A stretch of 64,000 nt of DNA from Sphaerolaimus hirsutus. Lineage: Eukaryota > Nematoda > Chromadorea > Monhysterida > Sphaerolaimidae. Of the stretch, positions 19,107 through 29,398 are shown in pieces. Below the pieces are notes generated by a model, which was given only the letters and a program-made list of their open reading frames with translations, made no database searches and was not told the DNA's origin. The first letter of the stretch is position 1. Each line of letters starts with the position of its first letter. Location of the stretch: NCBI GenBank assembly GCA_964036195.1, contig OZ038450.1:6946701-7010700 (forward strand), read 5' to 3'. Position numbers and translations under genes: made by a program.

Positions 19107-21069
19107 TCAATACGGCACTGCAAAATAATTGGGTGTATAATAGCCGGGGTATCCGTAAAAATTACTCTGCTGCACATATGGCTGCGGGAACCGGTAAGAG
19201 TTCGGGTCGGGTATCACTGGTCGGTTATAACCGTAGTCGGACGAAAATCTGGGCCACCCTGTAATTTAGAATAGGTTTTATTTTTGGCGTTACCGTAACT
19301 GATTAATTGTTCCTGCCGCAATTTGCCATGTTAAGTGTGTCATGACCCTGTGAAACTCCTCATCAAATGTCTAATTTCGCATAAACACGGAACATTTCCT
19401 TTTTATTTCAATTTTTCGCTATGAACTCAACAACCAGTTTGAAGGGCCACAGAAAAATTCTAGGGTTCAATTTCTCCAGTTCACCGTGTATCGAAAAAGG
19501 GAGCTTTTCCAGCATACTGTATTTTTAATTAAAAAGCCGTCTAGCCCTGAAACTGACTCACCACTGTCTAGCGGCACATACTGGGGCACCATGGCGCTGG
19601 GCGGCACTATTTGACCGCGCTGGTACGGCGCCCAGTGCACGTTGTGGCCGTAGCCGCCGTAGGCTTGATTGCCGTACTGCATTCGCATGAGCTGTTGTCG
19701 CTGCCCCTGCATGAACTGCTGTCGCTGCAGTTGCATTCGGTTCTGTTGCTGCGACGGCGGCGCTCGCCCTCCCGCGGCGGCGGCGCTATGTGGTTGTGCA
19801 GTCGCCCCGGGTGCGTACGCGCTGTTTTGAGGTGCCGGTTTCGGTGCGAGCACCGGTGGCGGTGTCGCGATTGCGCTCGGTTCCGGTGCCGTAACCACGT
19901 ATAAGACTGGTGCCACGACCCCGTAGGGGTTTTCGTGACCGCGTCCTCGAAATTGCGACCTGTGAGTTGTGATGAATGGATGGCTATTCGGTTCAAATAT
20001 ACGCTGACCTAGGAGGCGTGTTAATAGGGTTCAAGCGGGATCCCGAAATATTTCTGGATTTTGCGGTCCGATCCCGGTTCCAAAAACTCCAAAAAACAAT
20101 CCCGATCCCGAAAATACAATTCCGTCTGAAACCTGACGGAAAATATGGAGCCATCTGTGCATTTGCGCTGGTACTGCAAACAGCCATTTTAAACGCTCTA
20201 CTCGCGCTACACTTAATTCTAGCTCTCAAATATACAAAAAATTGATGATGAATTTTTTTGTAATTACCTACCAGTATGGGTGTGGGTCGGGGAGCTCCAG
20301 GGGTGTCGGGGTCTTGTTGGGTGGGACCGCATTGTTTGCCGGTCGCGAGTTGCCTGCGATTTTACCTCAATAGTACACTGTTTGCTCATTTCGTTGGCCA
20401 GGTGCCAGTTCCGCAAATTGAGAAGTGAAATGGCAAAAGCGAAGTGAAATGGCAAAAGTGAAGTGAAATGGCAGGGAAATTGGCAAAGGCGTGGTAAAGA
20501 AATAAAAAGTAATTACTCTTCGCTTTTGCCATTTCACTTTGCATTTGCCAATTTACTGCCCATTACTCAATTTTCGGAACTGGCACCTGGTGAATTTTGA
20601 ATACCCTTATGTTTTACAGTCTTCCAAGCTATTACTTCGGGTACATCCGCACTTTTTTGCTTTGCCGCTAGGCATGCATCCATGGAAAATTAATGTAATC
20701 TTCACTTGAAATGCGCATTTTCAACTAAAAATACAAAAAAATTCGAAAACACTTCCGAATTTTTCTAGAAAGAAAATAGATTTAAGGTGTTTCTCAGTTG
20801 AATGTAAAAACTCGAAAACTCAAAAAAAAATTCAAATTCGAAAACGTTTTCGAATTTTTGTTTGCCACCGTTACCCACAGCGCGGTCCCTGAAGCTCACC
20901 TGCACTATAGCCATTTGCGTCGGCGTCGGGAGCGATGACCACCATTCCATGGGGTTCCGATTTCTTATCGACCGCAATCGGAATTAGGTAGGTCGGTTTC
21001 GGTTTCCGTACAATTTCCGGTGTCTTTGTCGGTGCCGCTGCCCTCGCTGTCGTTCTCGATAAAGAATTG
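19107..21069 (-). CDS. Unrecognised Pro/Gln/Tyr-rich protein, C-terminal four exons
   Basis: On the minus strand the exons are 21069-20900, 20353-20272, 19959-19562 and 19258-19107 (TGA). All junctions are phase-consistent, with donors GTGAGC, GTAGGT and GTGAGT and clean CAG acceptors. The product starts mid-protein. It contains KPTYLIPIAVDKKSEPHG, a short segment ending HPYW, FRGRGHENPYG, a Pro/Ala-rich region, a Gln/Arg/Met-rich stretch (QQQNRMQLQRQQFMQGQRQQ), and a Tyr/Pro/Gln-rich tail ending FAVPY. Such composition is typical of disordered RNA-binding or scaffold proteins, but I recognise no family. A polyadenylation word AATAAA lies on this strand near 19053. The upstream exon must end in phase 2 and was not found; the last visible Twist exon ends in phase 0, so this is not a simple continuation of Twist. 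Exon 21069-20900 is also open in another frame (beginning QFFIENDSEG, stop after 34 codons) that would fit phase 0 from Twist. Confidence 0.6.
20398..20590. repeat. MITE with CCAGGTGCCAGTTCCGCA ends
   Basis: Left tip CCAGGTGCCAGTTCCGCA is mirrored by TTCGGAACTGGCACCTGG. Internal words are AGTGAAATGGCAAAAG and their complements. The outer tip is nearly the same as that of the introner-like family (GGTGCCAGTCCC), so the two are sister families. It lies in an intron of the minus-strand gene. Confidence 0.75.
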
Positions 21070-21208
21070 CTGAAAGTTGTTTAAAGTTAGCTGAGGTGGT
21101 GTTGAAGTGTTTCAAGTACCATAAGATAAATTGAAGTGTTTAAAGTACGTGGGTATTTTCGTAGTGTTGAAAATACCTTGTATGATTTTTTGTTCCACCG
21201 GAGACTAC

Positions 21209-21328
21209 AGAGTGATGAAAAAGCGCCAGGGAAAATGGCGCCATGCGCCCATTCAAAAAATACGCGCCAGGCGTCAGATGGCTCCACAGAAAAGGGCGCC
21301 AAGCGCCAATGGCGCCATTCGATCACTA
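21209..21328. repeat. GGCGCC-rich MITE
   Basis: Ends AGAGTGATGAAAAAGCGCC and GGCGCCATTCGATCACTA, interior GCGCC words. Same family as 36022-36390. The stretch 21330-22050 holds GC-rich frames around 21780-21980 that I cannot assign. Confidence 0.65.
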
Positions 21329-22052
21329 GATTACAGTCATCGAAAATACAAAGACAAAATTTCCATTTACCTGCGAGTGTTCGGCGGGCCGACTAAAAGT
21401 GTATGGCAATAGCCAAAAGGAAATAAATAGTGATGTCCAAGCGGTTCCACGCATTTTGGCGATTTTGTATTATATTTCAATTCGATTCACATCGAAATCA
21501 AAATAATATGGCCTCTGTTCTTCGTTCGGTGTCCTTATATGGCGCAGTGGGAAAAAACAACCAGTATCTTGCAAACATTTTATTACTGTGGCGGCTCCTG
21601 CGGGGATAATTGCCTCTAGTATCGCTGCGGATAATCGCTTATATGGGATCATTCCTAGCCGGTCTGATCGGCAGATAATATTTAACGCTCAGCATGGAGT
21701 CCTTTGCAAAAACAAATTGTCATACAATGCGTTGCATAATTCTGCCCACAAGCGCGGACTCGAGTACCCCGGGAGCTTATCCGAAATGGAGCTATAAATC
21801 GCCCATCAAAGGGCCGTGCCGGGCCACACACGGCTGCCGGGCTGCCACTTTTCGACACTTCAGCAACGTCACCGACACCGCCCTACCCAGAGCCCAGACC
21901 GACCCGCTACACTTGAAGTGGGTTGCCGGACGGCCGACTTCGTCGCTGGCGCCATGGCCGTGGCGCGGGCGCCAGTAATGAATTTGTTGAGGATGCAGTT
22001 CGGTGGCGCTGTTTAGGCGCTAGTGCTTGCGCCTAGGCGCCGCGCCGGCGCA

Positions 22053-22426
22053 GCCTATCCCGCATGTAAACCCATCCCGCATGTAGACCCATTATAGACA
22101 CATTATACCCGCAGGGGTAAGAAAGAGGGGCGGGTGAGCCCACCCCAAACTGCCAAGCTATCTAGGTATCTATCCCTGGCAGATTTTTTTTTGTCAACTT
22201 TCCCATGAACACCCCCCCCCCCCGAATTGCGTAGCTATCTAGCTATCTGGAGCGCTTTTGAGCAATTTTACCCTAATTTTCAATCAAAATCGCTAATTTT
22301 CATACTACTTATAGATTTTCACCTTCAAAATTATTAAGTCATGTGTTTTATCACCTATTTTCAGCATGCCGGGTATAATTAAATGTGTTTCGGGTCAACA
22401 TGCGGGATGGTTTTACATGCGGAATG
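22053..22426. repeat. MITE, second copy of the 17859 family
   Basis: Tips CCGCATGTAAACCCATCCCG and CATGCGGGATGGTTTTACATG. The internal order of motifs matches 17859-18223. Confidence 0.8.
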
Positions 22427-22520
22427 GCACAGTGCCCGCCGCGCCATGGCGCCCTTGGCGCTTGGCGCCATTTTGCCGCGGCGCCATTTGACATCCCTAA
22501 TCAGCCACTCTCTCGCAGCT

Positions 22521-23463
22521 ATGACGTCGTGCTACATGGGCGTGCCCAAGGCGGCCGACAACGCCGACTTCAAGCCCGTGGGCCGCAACGTGCCCGGCGG
22601 CGCCCGCGGCTCTGGCGGTGGAGGGGGCGGCAGCGGCGGCGGCGGAGGTGGCGGCGGAGGTGGCTTTGGCGGCGGCGGAAAGTTGGTTTGATTCGAGCAG
22701 TGCACCACCCCTGTTTACACCCCCCACTGTGGTGGTAAGCATGACCGCTCACGAGGCAAAAAGCCGAAATAGGATTGGGAAGAACCCTGCCTAATTACCA
22801 TACTAATACTAATTACTTGTAAATTACCGTATTTCCTCGAAATACCCCCTCGACACTATGAATTTATAAACTCCCCCCCCCCCCCGAAATACCCCCCAAC
22901 ATATAGTGTATACCTAGGTAACGTAAATGACAGAAGCTACGGTTTGTGATCCGATAAACGCAGAACACACATAAAAACAATGACTGTGTTTTGTTAGAAC
23001 AGGGTTTATACTGTCTACGTCTATATAGAGTCTTATATTTACACGTACATATGTATGTACGTTACAAACAACAATTTCGTACTGGGATTTCAAAAAATTC
23101 TGGCGAAATAATAAAGCCCCTCTCAAAATTCTCACTCTGGAAAAATAAACCCCCTGGGGGTATTTCGAGGAAATACGGTATCAATGAATGGTGAAAATGT
23201 ACCATAAATAGACTTTCCCGGCTACCATTTTCTACCACTCACCGAGCCCTTCACCTGATACACTTCCTTCACTGGCCAAACATCACCGTTTACCCCCCCC
23301 CCCCCCCAGGTACATCGAGGAGCAAGAGCTGGGCGAGGGCGGCGGCGCCGCTGAGGGCTTCGCCGGTCAGCAGCGGGCCGCGGGCGGCGGCGGCGTTCAA
23401 GTCGTCCCTACCGGCGGCGAGGGCCAGCGCAAAGACGTCTCCTGCTACATGGGCCCCAAGTAG
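22521..23463 (+). CDS. Small Gly-rich protein with SCYMG motif at both ends
   Basis: Two coding exons: 22521-22681 (ATG just after a tctctcgcag acceptor, so a 5' untranslated exon lies upstream) and 23310-23463 (TAG). The junction AA|G restores a lysine. The product is 104 residues: MTSCYMGVPKAADNADF, a long Gly/Ser run, then KYIEEQELGEGGG, a second Gly-rich stretch and KDVSCYMGPK. SCYMG followed by P-K occurs 3 residues from the N-terminus and again at the very C-terminus. There is no signal peptide or membrane segment. I recognise no family. The 628-bp intron contains a TACCGTATT-family MITE. AATAAA occurs near 23867. Confidence 0.65.
22825..23180. repeat. TACCGTATT-family MITE in the Gly-rich gene intron
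   Basis: Begins TACCGTATTTCCTCGAAATA and ends TATTTCGAGGAAATACGGTA. The middle carries CAGAACACACATAAAAACAA-type sequence shared with the copies at 24203 and 28450-28760. Confidence 0.8.
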
Positions 23464-24048
23464 AACGTGACGAAACGATACCGTGACCAAACGGGTGTGC
23501 CGAGTGCGGTGACTCTCTGCGCTCGGGCTTCTGCGTGTCTATTTTTTGAATGGCTGAGATTGTTGTGTTATGAAGTGCCAAAAAGACTTTTGATGGATTG
23601 TAAATTTTGTGTAAAAGGCGAGCGCGAAATTCCGAGCAGCATTGAATCGTCCCATTCATTTGTGATAAATGCTGTAAGAATGAGAAAGCGATTAATTTCT
23701 GCCGGTGATGCGCGCGAAATTTTTGTGAACAAAAGCGTGAAATGCCTGTGAAACACCTGGTGATCGGCTAATGTCTGTTTATTGTGTACTGTACATGTGA
23801 AACATTAGCGAAGCTTTGCACCCTATTTTTGGCAGTGTTCAAATGAGCGGTAAGAAATAAAGCAGTGTAGCGTGATAAAAACGAAAAATGAAACAAGTGG
23901 ATGAGAAAGCACTTTTGACGCTTGAGGAAGCAAATTGACGTTTTTACTTTACAAATGCGATATTTACAATTACATAAGATACGATTACGGCAGTTCAGGC
24001 CCCATCCAATAACTTTGGCACTAATTGAACCAAAAATTGAAACTGAAG

Positions 24049-24740
24049 TACCGTATTTACTAGGATAATCCCCCGGGGAATTATGTTTGCTTCAGAGTTT
24101 TTTTGAAGGGGGACTATTTGAAGGGGGATTTTTTTAAGGAGGGATTTTTTTTCGTTAAAATTTTGAGCATGTTTCTATCAACTCATTTCATAAAATATGC
24201 TTTACCGTATTTCCTCGAAATACCCCCCCCCTCAAAATACCCCCCCCTCGTTTGACCCCCCCCCCCTCTCGGGACCACTATGAAACAATTACCCCCCCCT
24301 CGAAATAGCCCACAAATTGAGTGTAAAGGGAACGTACATGACAATAACTGTAGTTTGTGTTCTGTGTACTGCAGAACACACGTTAAAACAATGTCGGTAT
24401 CACGTTAGAACAGTGTACATACCATCTACATACTAATATTAGTCTACAGAACCTTATAAATGGCAGTTTTTGTTGCATTTTTCGACGTCTGCGTACGTTT
24501 CAGACGACAATTTCGTACTTGGTTTTCAAAAATTTTCTTGTGAAATAATAACCCCCCCCTCGAAATACCCCCCCCCCCCTCTCGGGACCATTATGAAACA
24601 ATCACCCCCCGGGGGGTATTTCGAGGAAATACGGTATATACAGCATAACATACCATTTGTATTGAAATTATAAACAAATTTATCATACGCTTAAAGGGGG
24701 TGAATTATTCAAAACGGTAGAATTATCCGAGTAAATACGT
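24049..24740. repeat. Nested TACCGTATT-type MITEs
   Basis: An outer, diverged element (TACCGTATTTACTAGGATAA ... GAATTATCCGAGTAAATACG) encloses a fresh inner one at 24203-24635 with tips TACCGTATTTCCTCGAAATA and its mirror. The stretch 24740-25310 shows no gene. Confidence 0.65.
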
Positions 24741-25311
24741 TAAAATAGAAATTCGAAAGCACGTTCGTGATTGGTGGAAAATGAGTTGAAATGTACTGGA
24801 AATCATCGGCCAATTCCAGTAGCCAGGATGATAAAACGTGATATATTAATTGAAGTAACTTTGTTGCGTAAGTAGATCGAGAAGTCTACACAAATCTAGC
24901 ACCATCGAACCGCCCGAAATACCACGATCGACTGGCGCCATCGTTTTGGAGTGCCATTTGTTCTGACAAATTGCCAAATTCCGCAGCAGCGCTAGCCTAG
25001 AAGCAGTCGAAAGCTAGTTACAGAAATTGGGTCATTTGATTATTCAATAATTTATATTGCTGAATCATGTCGATCATGTTATGCAACTTTCACTTTGGCC
25101 CGTAAATACGTAAAGATTTAAGATTTTAGCGCGGAATTCACGTTACTTTTTGACTAACGTCACCGCATTTTCGATTCATTCGAATATTTTCATAATACAG
25201 CAAAGGGCATACCTAATTTGATTCAATCCAAAAGGTGCTTATTTATGCCTAAAAAGAACAGTTGAGCATCAATCAACAAGAGTTGAAAGTTTCATCGGCC
25301 AAGAAACTCAC

Positions 25312-27635
25312 ACTATCAGCCACATCCACATAGGTGACATTTTGTCGTAGTCTCTCGTCATGTCCTCTATCAATACCAACACCGACACCGCAGTGGATAT
25401 CCGAATCTGTGTCCGGTACCGGTACGGGTGTACGGTGCGCCAAGGCGACGGCCCATTGTGCTGACCCGGCGCCCATTTCCATTCGATAGGCACTGAATGC
25501 CTGTGATAGGTGTGAGTGTAAATACCTCCAATATAAGGTATACCTCCAACATAAGGTACCCTCTAATAGAAGGTATGACATTGGCTTGTTTGAGCGTGAT
25601 GAAATAATTACCTAATAGAAGGTATACCTCTGATTTGAGGTACAGCTGGCTGCGCGCCAGAACGCGTAAAATCGAAAAGACAAGTATTTCGAGGAAATAC
25701 GGTATTATACAACGTATAAATTTTACTTTACACTTCACAAATTTTGACATTTTACACGGTTCCAGGACCGAACACTCCACAATTAGCTATAGCTTTCATA
25801 AATAACTGCGAACACACCCTAACAGAAACCGATATTCACCTGCGCCAGTCTATCCTTCACATCGATATCCTCCTGCTGATGCATTGAGCTGCAGCGGCGC
25901 TGCGCAGTCGAAGTAGAGCAGTCGCTGTAGTAGTGCGCCGCGGTCGATGTCGATGCGACAGTAACTGCTGTTGACGCTGCCGCTGTCGCTGCAGGTGTGC
26001 TATCATCTTGCAGCACCTGGGTTGACGTGGAGTGTTTGAAACGGTTGTTGGTAGATTATTTTGTGAGAATGCGAAGCTACCGATGGCGGTGGCGCCGACT
26101 CTGTGCCTGTAGTCATGTAAACCCACTAGTCATGTCGATTCACTAGTCACGAATTTTAGGTAGGATTAGCACGGCATTGAGGTTAGCGGCAGCGGGTTTA
26201 CATCATTAGTAGAGTAAACAGCGTGGGACGCACTCTCATTTGATTATCCCCTGTGCTATGATAATCCTCCTTAAATACATGACTAACGGGCTTAGATGAC
26301 TAGTAGTCCTACGTCACGGGCGCCGCTCAACGCCAGTCACTTACTAAAATGTTCAAAGTGCATATCGCCTACCGCGCCCGATGATATTCTCACCACAAGC
26401 GCCAATAAAAAGTGACCACGCAATGGTTAAATGATCCCATCCCAACGGCACACCTGCGCCAAAAACTGGATGTAATATGACGCGAGCTTGAGCGTCTGTA
26501 TCTTGCTCAATTTGTCCGACGGCAAGGTGGGTATGATGCGTTTGAGTCGGGCGAACGCGTCGTTGAGCGATTGGGTGCGTTGGCGCTCGCGCACGTTGGC
26601 TAGGTGGCGCTGCCGTTGCATCTGCGATGTGGCACTGGCATTGGGCGCCTCAGAACGACCTCGCAAATACCGTATTTCCTCGAATGAATCCCCCTCGAAT
26701 TAACCCCCTCAAAATTTGCTGGCGAATGAATAAAGCCCCTGGGGTATTTCGAGGAAATACATTAGTACACATTTTTACACAATTGGGTATAAAAGTTTAA
26801 ATTTTCAGTATTGTTGTCTCTATGAATCCGCGGTATGTACATATACCGAAAAATCTCAAGCTGCGAGCGCATGCAAGGTTACGCTCTTGTAAATTTGGAT
26901 TTTATGTTTAATTCTATTTATGTTTGTTTTTACTTCTTTTAAAAACAAATATTTACCTAGTACTTCTCCCTTAATCAACCCCCACATATATTGTCACAGT
27001 GACAAAGTCGTCACTAATCACCTTCACCTCGTCACAGTTCCCTTGCAAACTGCGTCGATCCTTGCCCCCCTTGGCGACACCCCCGCGACCCCTTTTTCGT
27101 CCAGCCGCGGGTGCTGCACTCGAACTCACGGGGGCCACCCGCTTGGTGTCTTCACTGTCAAAGTCTGGTGAATCGCTGCCCTCTTCACCTGTGTGAGAGA
27201 GTGAAGCGTGAAGTGTGATGGGGTGATGGGAGTTTAATAGATGTGCTACAAAAGATAAGATAGCGGCTTTTTGATCAATGTTATGACCAATTCCGCAAGT
27301 TGAGAAGTGAAGAACCATTTTCAAAGTGATCAGTAAAGTGAGAAGTGAGAAACGAAATGAGACGTAAAATTAGAAGTCAGAAATGAAATGAGACGTAAAA
27401 AGTTTAATAGAGTACTTTCTTTACTACGCGATTTATACCCGATTTCGAGAATCGGGCGAATAGAAATAAGTTTCAGGTCACAAGATCCGAAAACCGGTTG
27501 AGTCGGGTCGAATTTCTCAAGTCGGGTATCACAATATCAAATGCGCTAACATCCGTGCCGGGCGTGTTCCGTCGCGCCGCTGGTGCTGTCAGCCGCCGCG
27601 GTGGCCGTCGTGCCCGGCGACATGATGCCCGACAT
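25312..27635 (-). CDS. twist: Twist bHLH transcription factor
   Basis: Minus-strand coding exons: 27635-27551 (ATG), 27188 to about 27030, 26659-26454, 26016-25840 and 25500-25312. The third exon has the full Twist b[19 protein letters not shown], then [20 protein letters not shown] and [12 protein letters not shown]. The fifth has [10 protein letters not shown], the match to the Twist WR motif AFSVWRMEG. The N-terminal exons are acidic then basic ([18 protein letters not shown]), as in Twist. Twist proteins dimerise with E-proteins on E-boxes and specify mesoderm. The segment between bHLH and WR is stretched to about 60 Ala/Thr/Ser-rich residues. Most known Twist genes carry the whole coding region in one exon, so four introns here are unusual. 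The second donor is unsure (two GTGACG sites fit, about 27023-27035). The last visible exon ends in a good GTGAGT donor, so a further 3' exon exists; a frame at 21069 could supply a stop. Confidence 0.88.
26667..26762. repeat. TACCGTATT-family MITE abutting a Twist splice acceptor
   Basis: Tips TACCGTATTTCCTCGAATGA and TATTTCGAGGAAATACATTA. On the minus strand its end lies only a few bases from the acceptor of the bHLH exon (26660). Confidence 0.65.
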
Positions 27636-27703
27636 TTCCGTTACGATCGATTTTATTCCGATCAATTTGTGAGCCACTTTTCAACACGCCGGCTGGACTA
27701 CGC

Positions 27704-27711
27704 CTATATAA
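27704..27711 (-). promoter_or_regulatory. Possible TATA box of Twist
   Basis: TTATATAGG on the minus strand lies about 70 bp before the Twist ATG, with no other frame between. Only spacing and sequence support it. Confidence 0.3.
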
Positions 27712-27961
27712 GATCGGCAATAAAGTTTAATGTAAACAAAACGCACTGGATGCGTAATGCAATCGATTCGGCGAAAAGCCTAAATTCAATCTCAAGACAG
27801 AAATGCCCATAACTACCGTAACCCAGTCGGACAGAAGTGCACATCAGTAGAGCTCCATTTGCTAGAGTTGACAACACTGATTGTTTAAATTGAAGAGGCT
27901 TTCAAAAACAAATTGAGTTTTCGTTTTACAAGTACCTTATTTCCCCGAAATCCCCCCAAGG

Positions 27962-28439
27962 GGCAGTCCCAAGCCCTGTAAAGTGTAAAGTAAAGTGTCA
28001 AATGTAAAGTCAAATGCAAAGTCAAATGTCAAAAAAAAGTAAAGTGTGAAATGTAAAGTCAAATGCAAAATCAAATGCAAAGTCAAATGTCAAATGTAAA
28101 GTAAAGTGTCAAATGTAAAGTAAAGTGTCAAATGTAAAGTAAAGTGTCAATTGTGTATCCAAATCTTATTTTTTGTATCCAAATCTTATTTTTTTGTATC
28201 CAAATCTTATTTTTCGACATAAGCTTTTGATACGACAATAAAGATATGGATACACAATTGACACTTTACTTTACGTTTGACACTTTACTTTACATTTGAC
28301 ATTTGAATTTGCATTTCACTTTACATTTGACAATTTACTTCACATTTGACAATTTACTTTACATTTGACATTTGACTTTGCATTTGACTTTACATTTGAC
28401 ACTTTACTTTACACTTTACAGGGCTTGGGATTGCCACCA
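27962..28439. repeat. Introner-family MITE, long hairpin copy
   Basis: Tips GGGGCAGTCCCAAGCCCTGT and ACAGGGCTTGGGATTGCCACC. Both arms are about 200 bp of AAAGTAAAGTGTCAAATGT repeats, and the centre has TGTATCCAAATCTTATTTTT three times. It lies inside the C-run of the MITE at 27932. Confidence 0.75.
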
Positions 28440-28836
28440 GGGGGGTTATTTTTCAGAGTGAGATTTTTGAGGGGGGGGTTAAACAGGGGGGTATTTCGAA
28501 GGGGTTTTATTTCACCAGAAATTTTTTGAAGTCCCAGTACTAAATTGTTGTCTGTAACGTACACAGATGTCGAAAAATGCAACAAAAACTGCCATGTATA
28601 AGACTCTATAGACTTATATATGTAACTAGATTGTATAAACCCTGTCCTAACATAACACAGTCATTGTTTTTAATGTGTGTTCTACATTTCCCAGATCACA
28701 AACCATAGCTTTTGTCATTTACATTCTCTATACACTATTTTGGGGTGGGGGTATTTCAAGGGGGCTTATAAACTCATAGTGTTCATTTTGAGGGGTGGCA
28801 TTTCAAGGGTGGTATTTCGAGGGGGGTATATCAAGG

Positions 28837-29184
28837 TGTAGTGCGCCAGGCTGTGAGAGCTCTGGGCACCAAAGAATGTCCGCTTTCAAGTGTTCAGGAC
28901 TCAAGACTGGCAAAAGGTCTGATCCTGCTGTCCACTTGCAAATATGCAGAAATGGAAGAGAGTTCCCTAAATGTTCTGCTGACCTCAAATCTCAACCTTC
29001 TAAAGTATCACAACTTTATTGGTAAAGGCATAAGATGATATCTGAGCACCTGGGGAAAGGGGGAAATAGATCTGTAAATGAGTCAGAAGTGACTCATGCT
29101 ACTTACTTACTGCTACCTTACATATGAACAGTGAAACATAATAGTTGCGGGTTCAATCACTATGTGCATTCCACATGCACAACA
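28837..29184 (-). repeat. 3' LTR
   Basis: 348 bp, TG...CA on both strands. Almost identical to 32543-32890. The polypurine tract GGAGGGGGG lies immediately inside it at 29185-29193. Confidence 0.92.
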
Positions 29185-29398
29185 CCCCCCTCCATGGCAA
29201 CTGAAGGGAGCCACAAAGAAAAACAGAAAAATACTCATGAAAAGATAGTAAAATTTGTTGAACATACCAAAACACTAGGAATAAATTTACAAATCAGGTA
29301 AAATAAACTTGAATAAATTGGATAAAATGTGAAAAACAGTGTTTCAAATGAACAGCGCAGAAATAAACCAAAGTACAAGATCACAGATCCATAGCACA

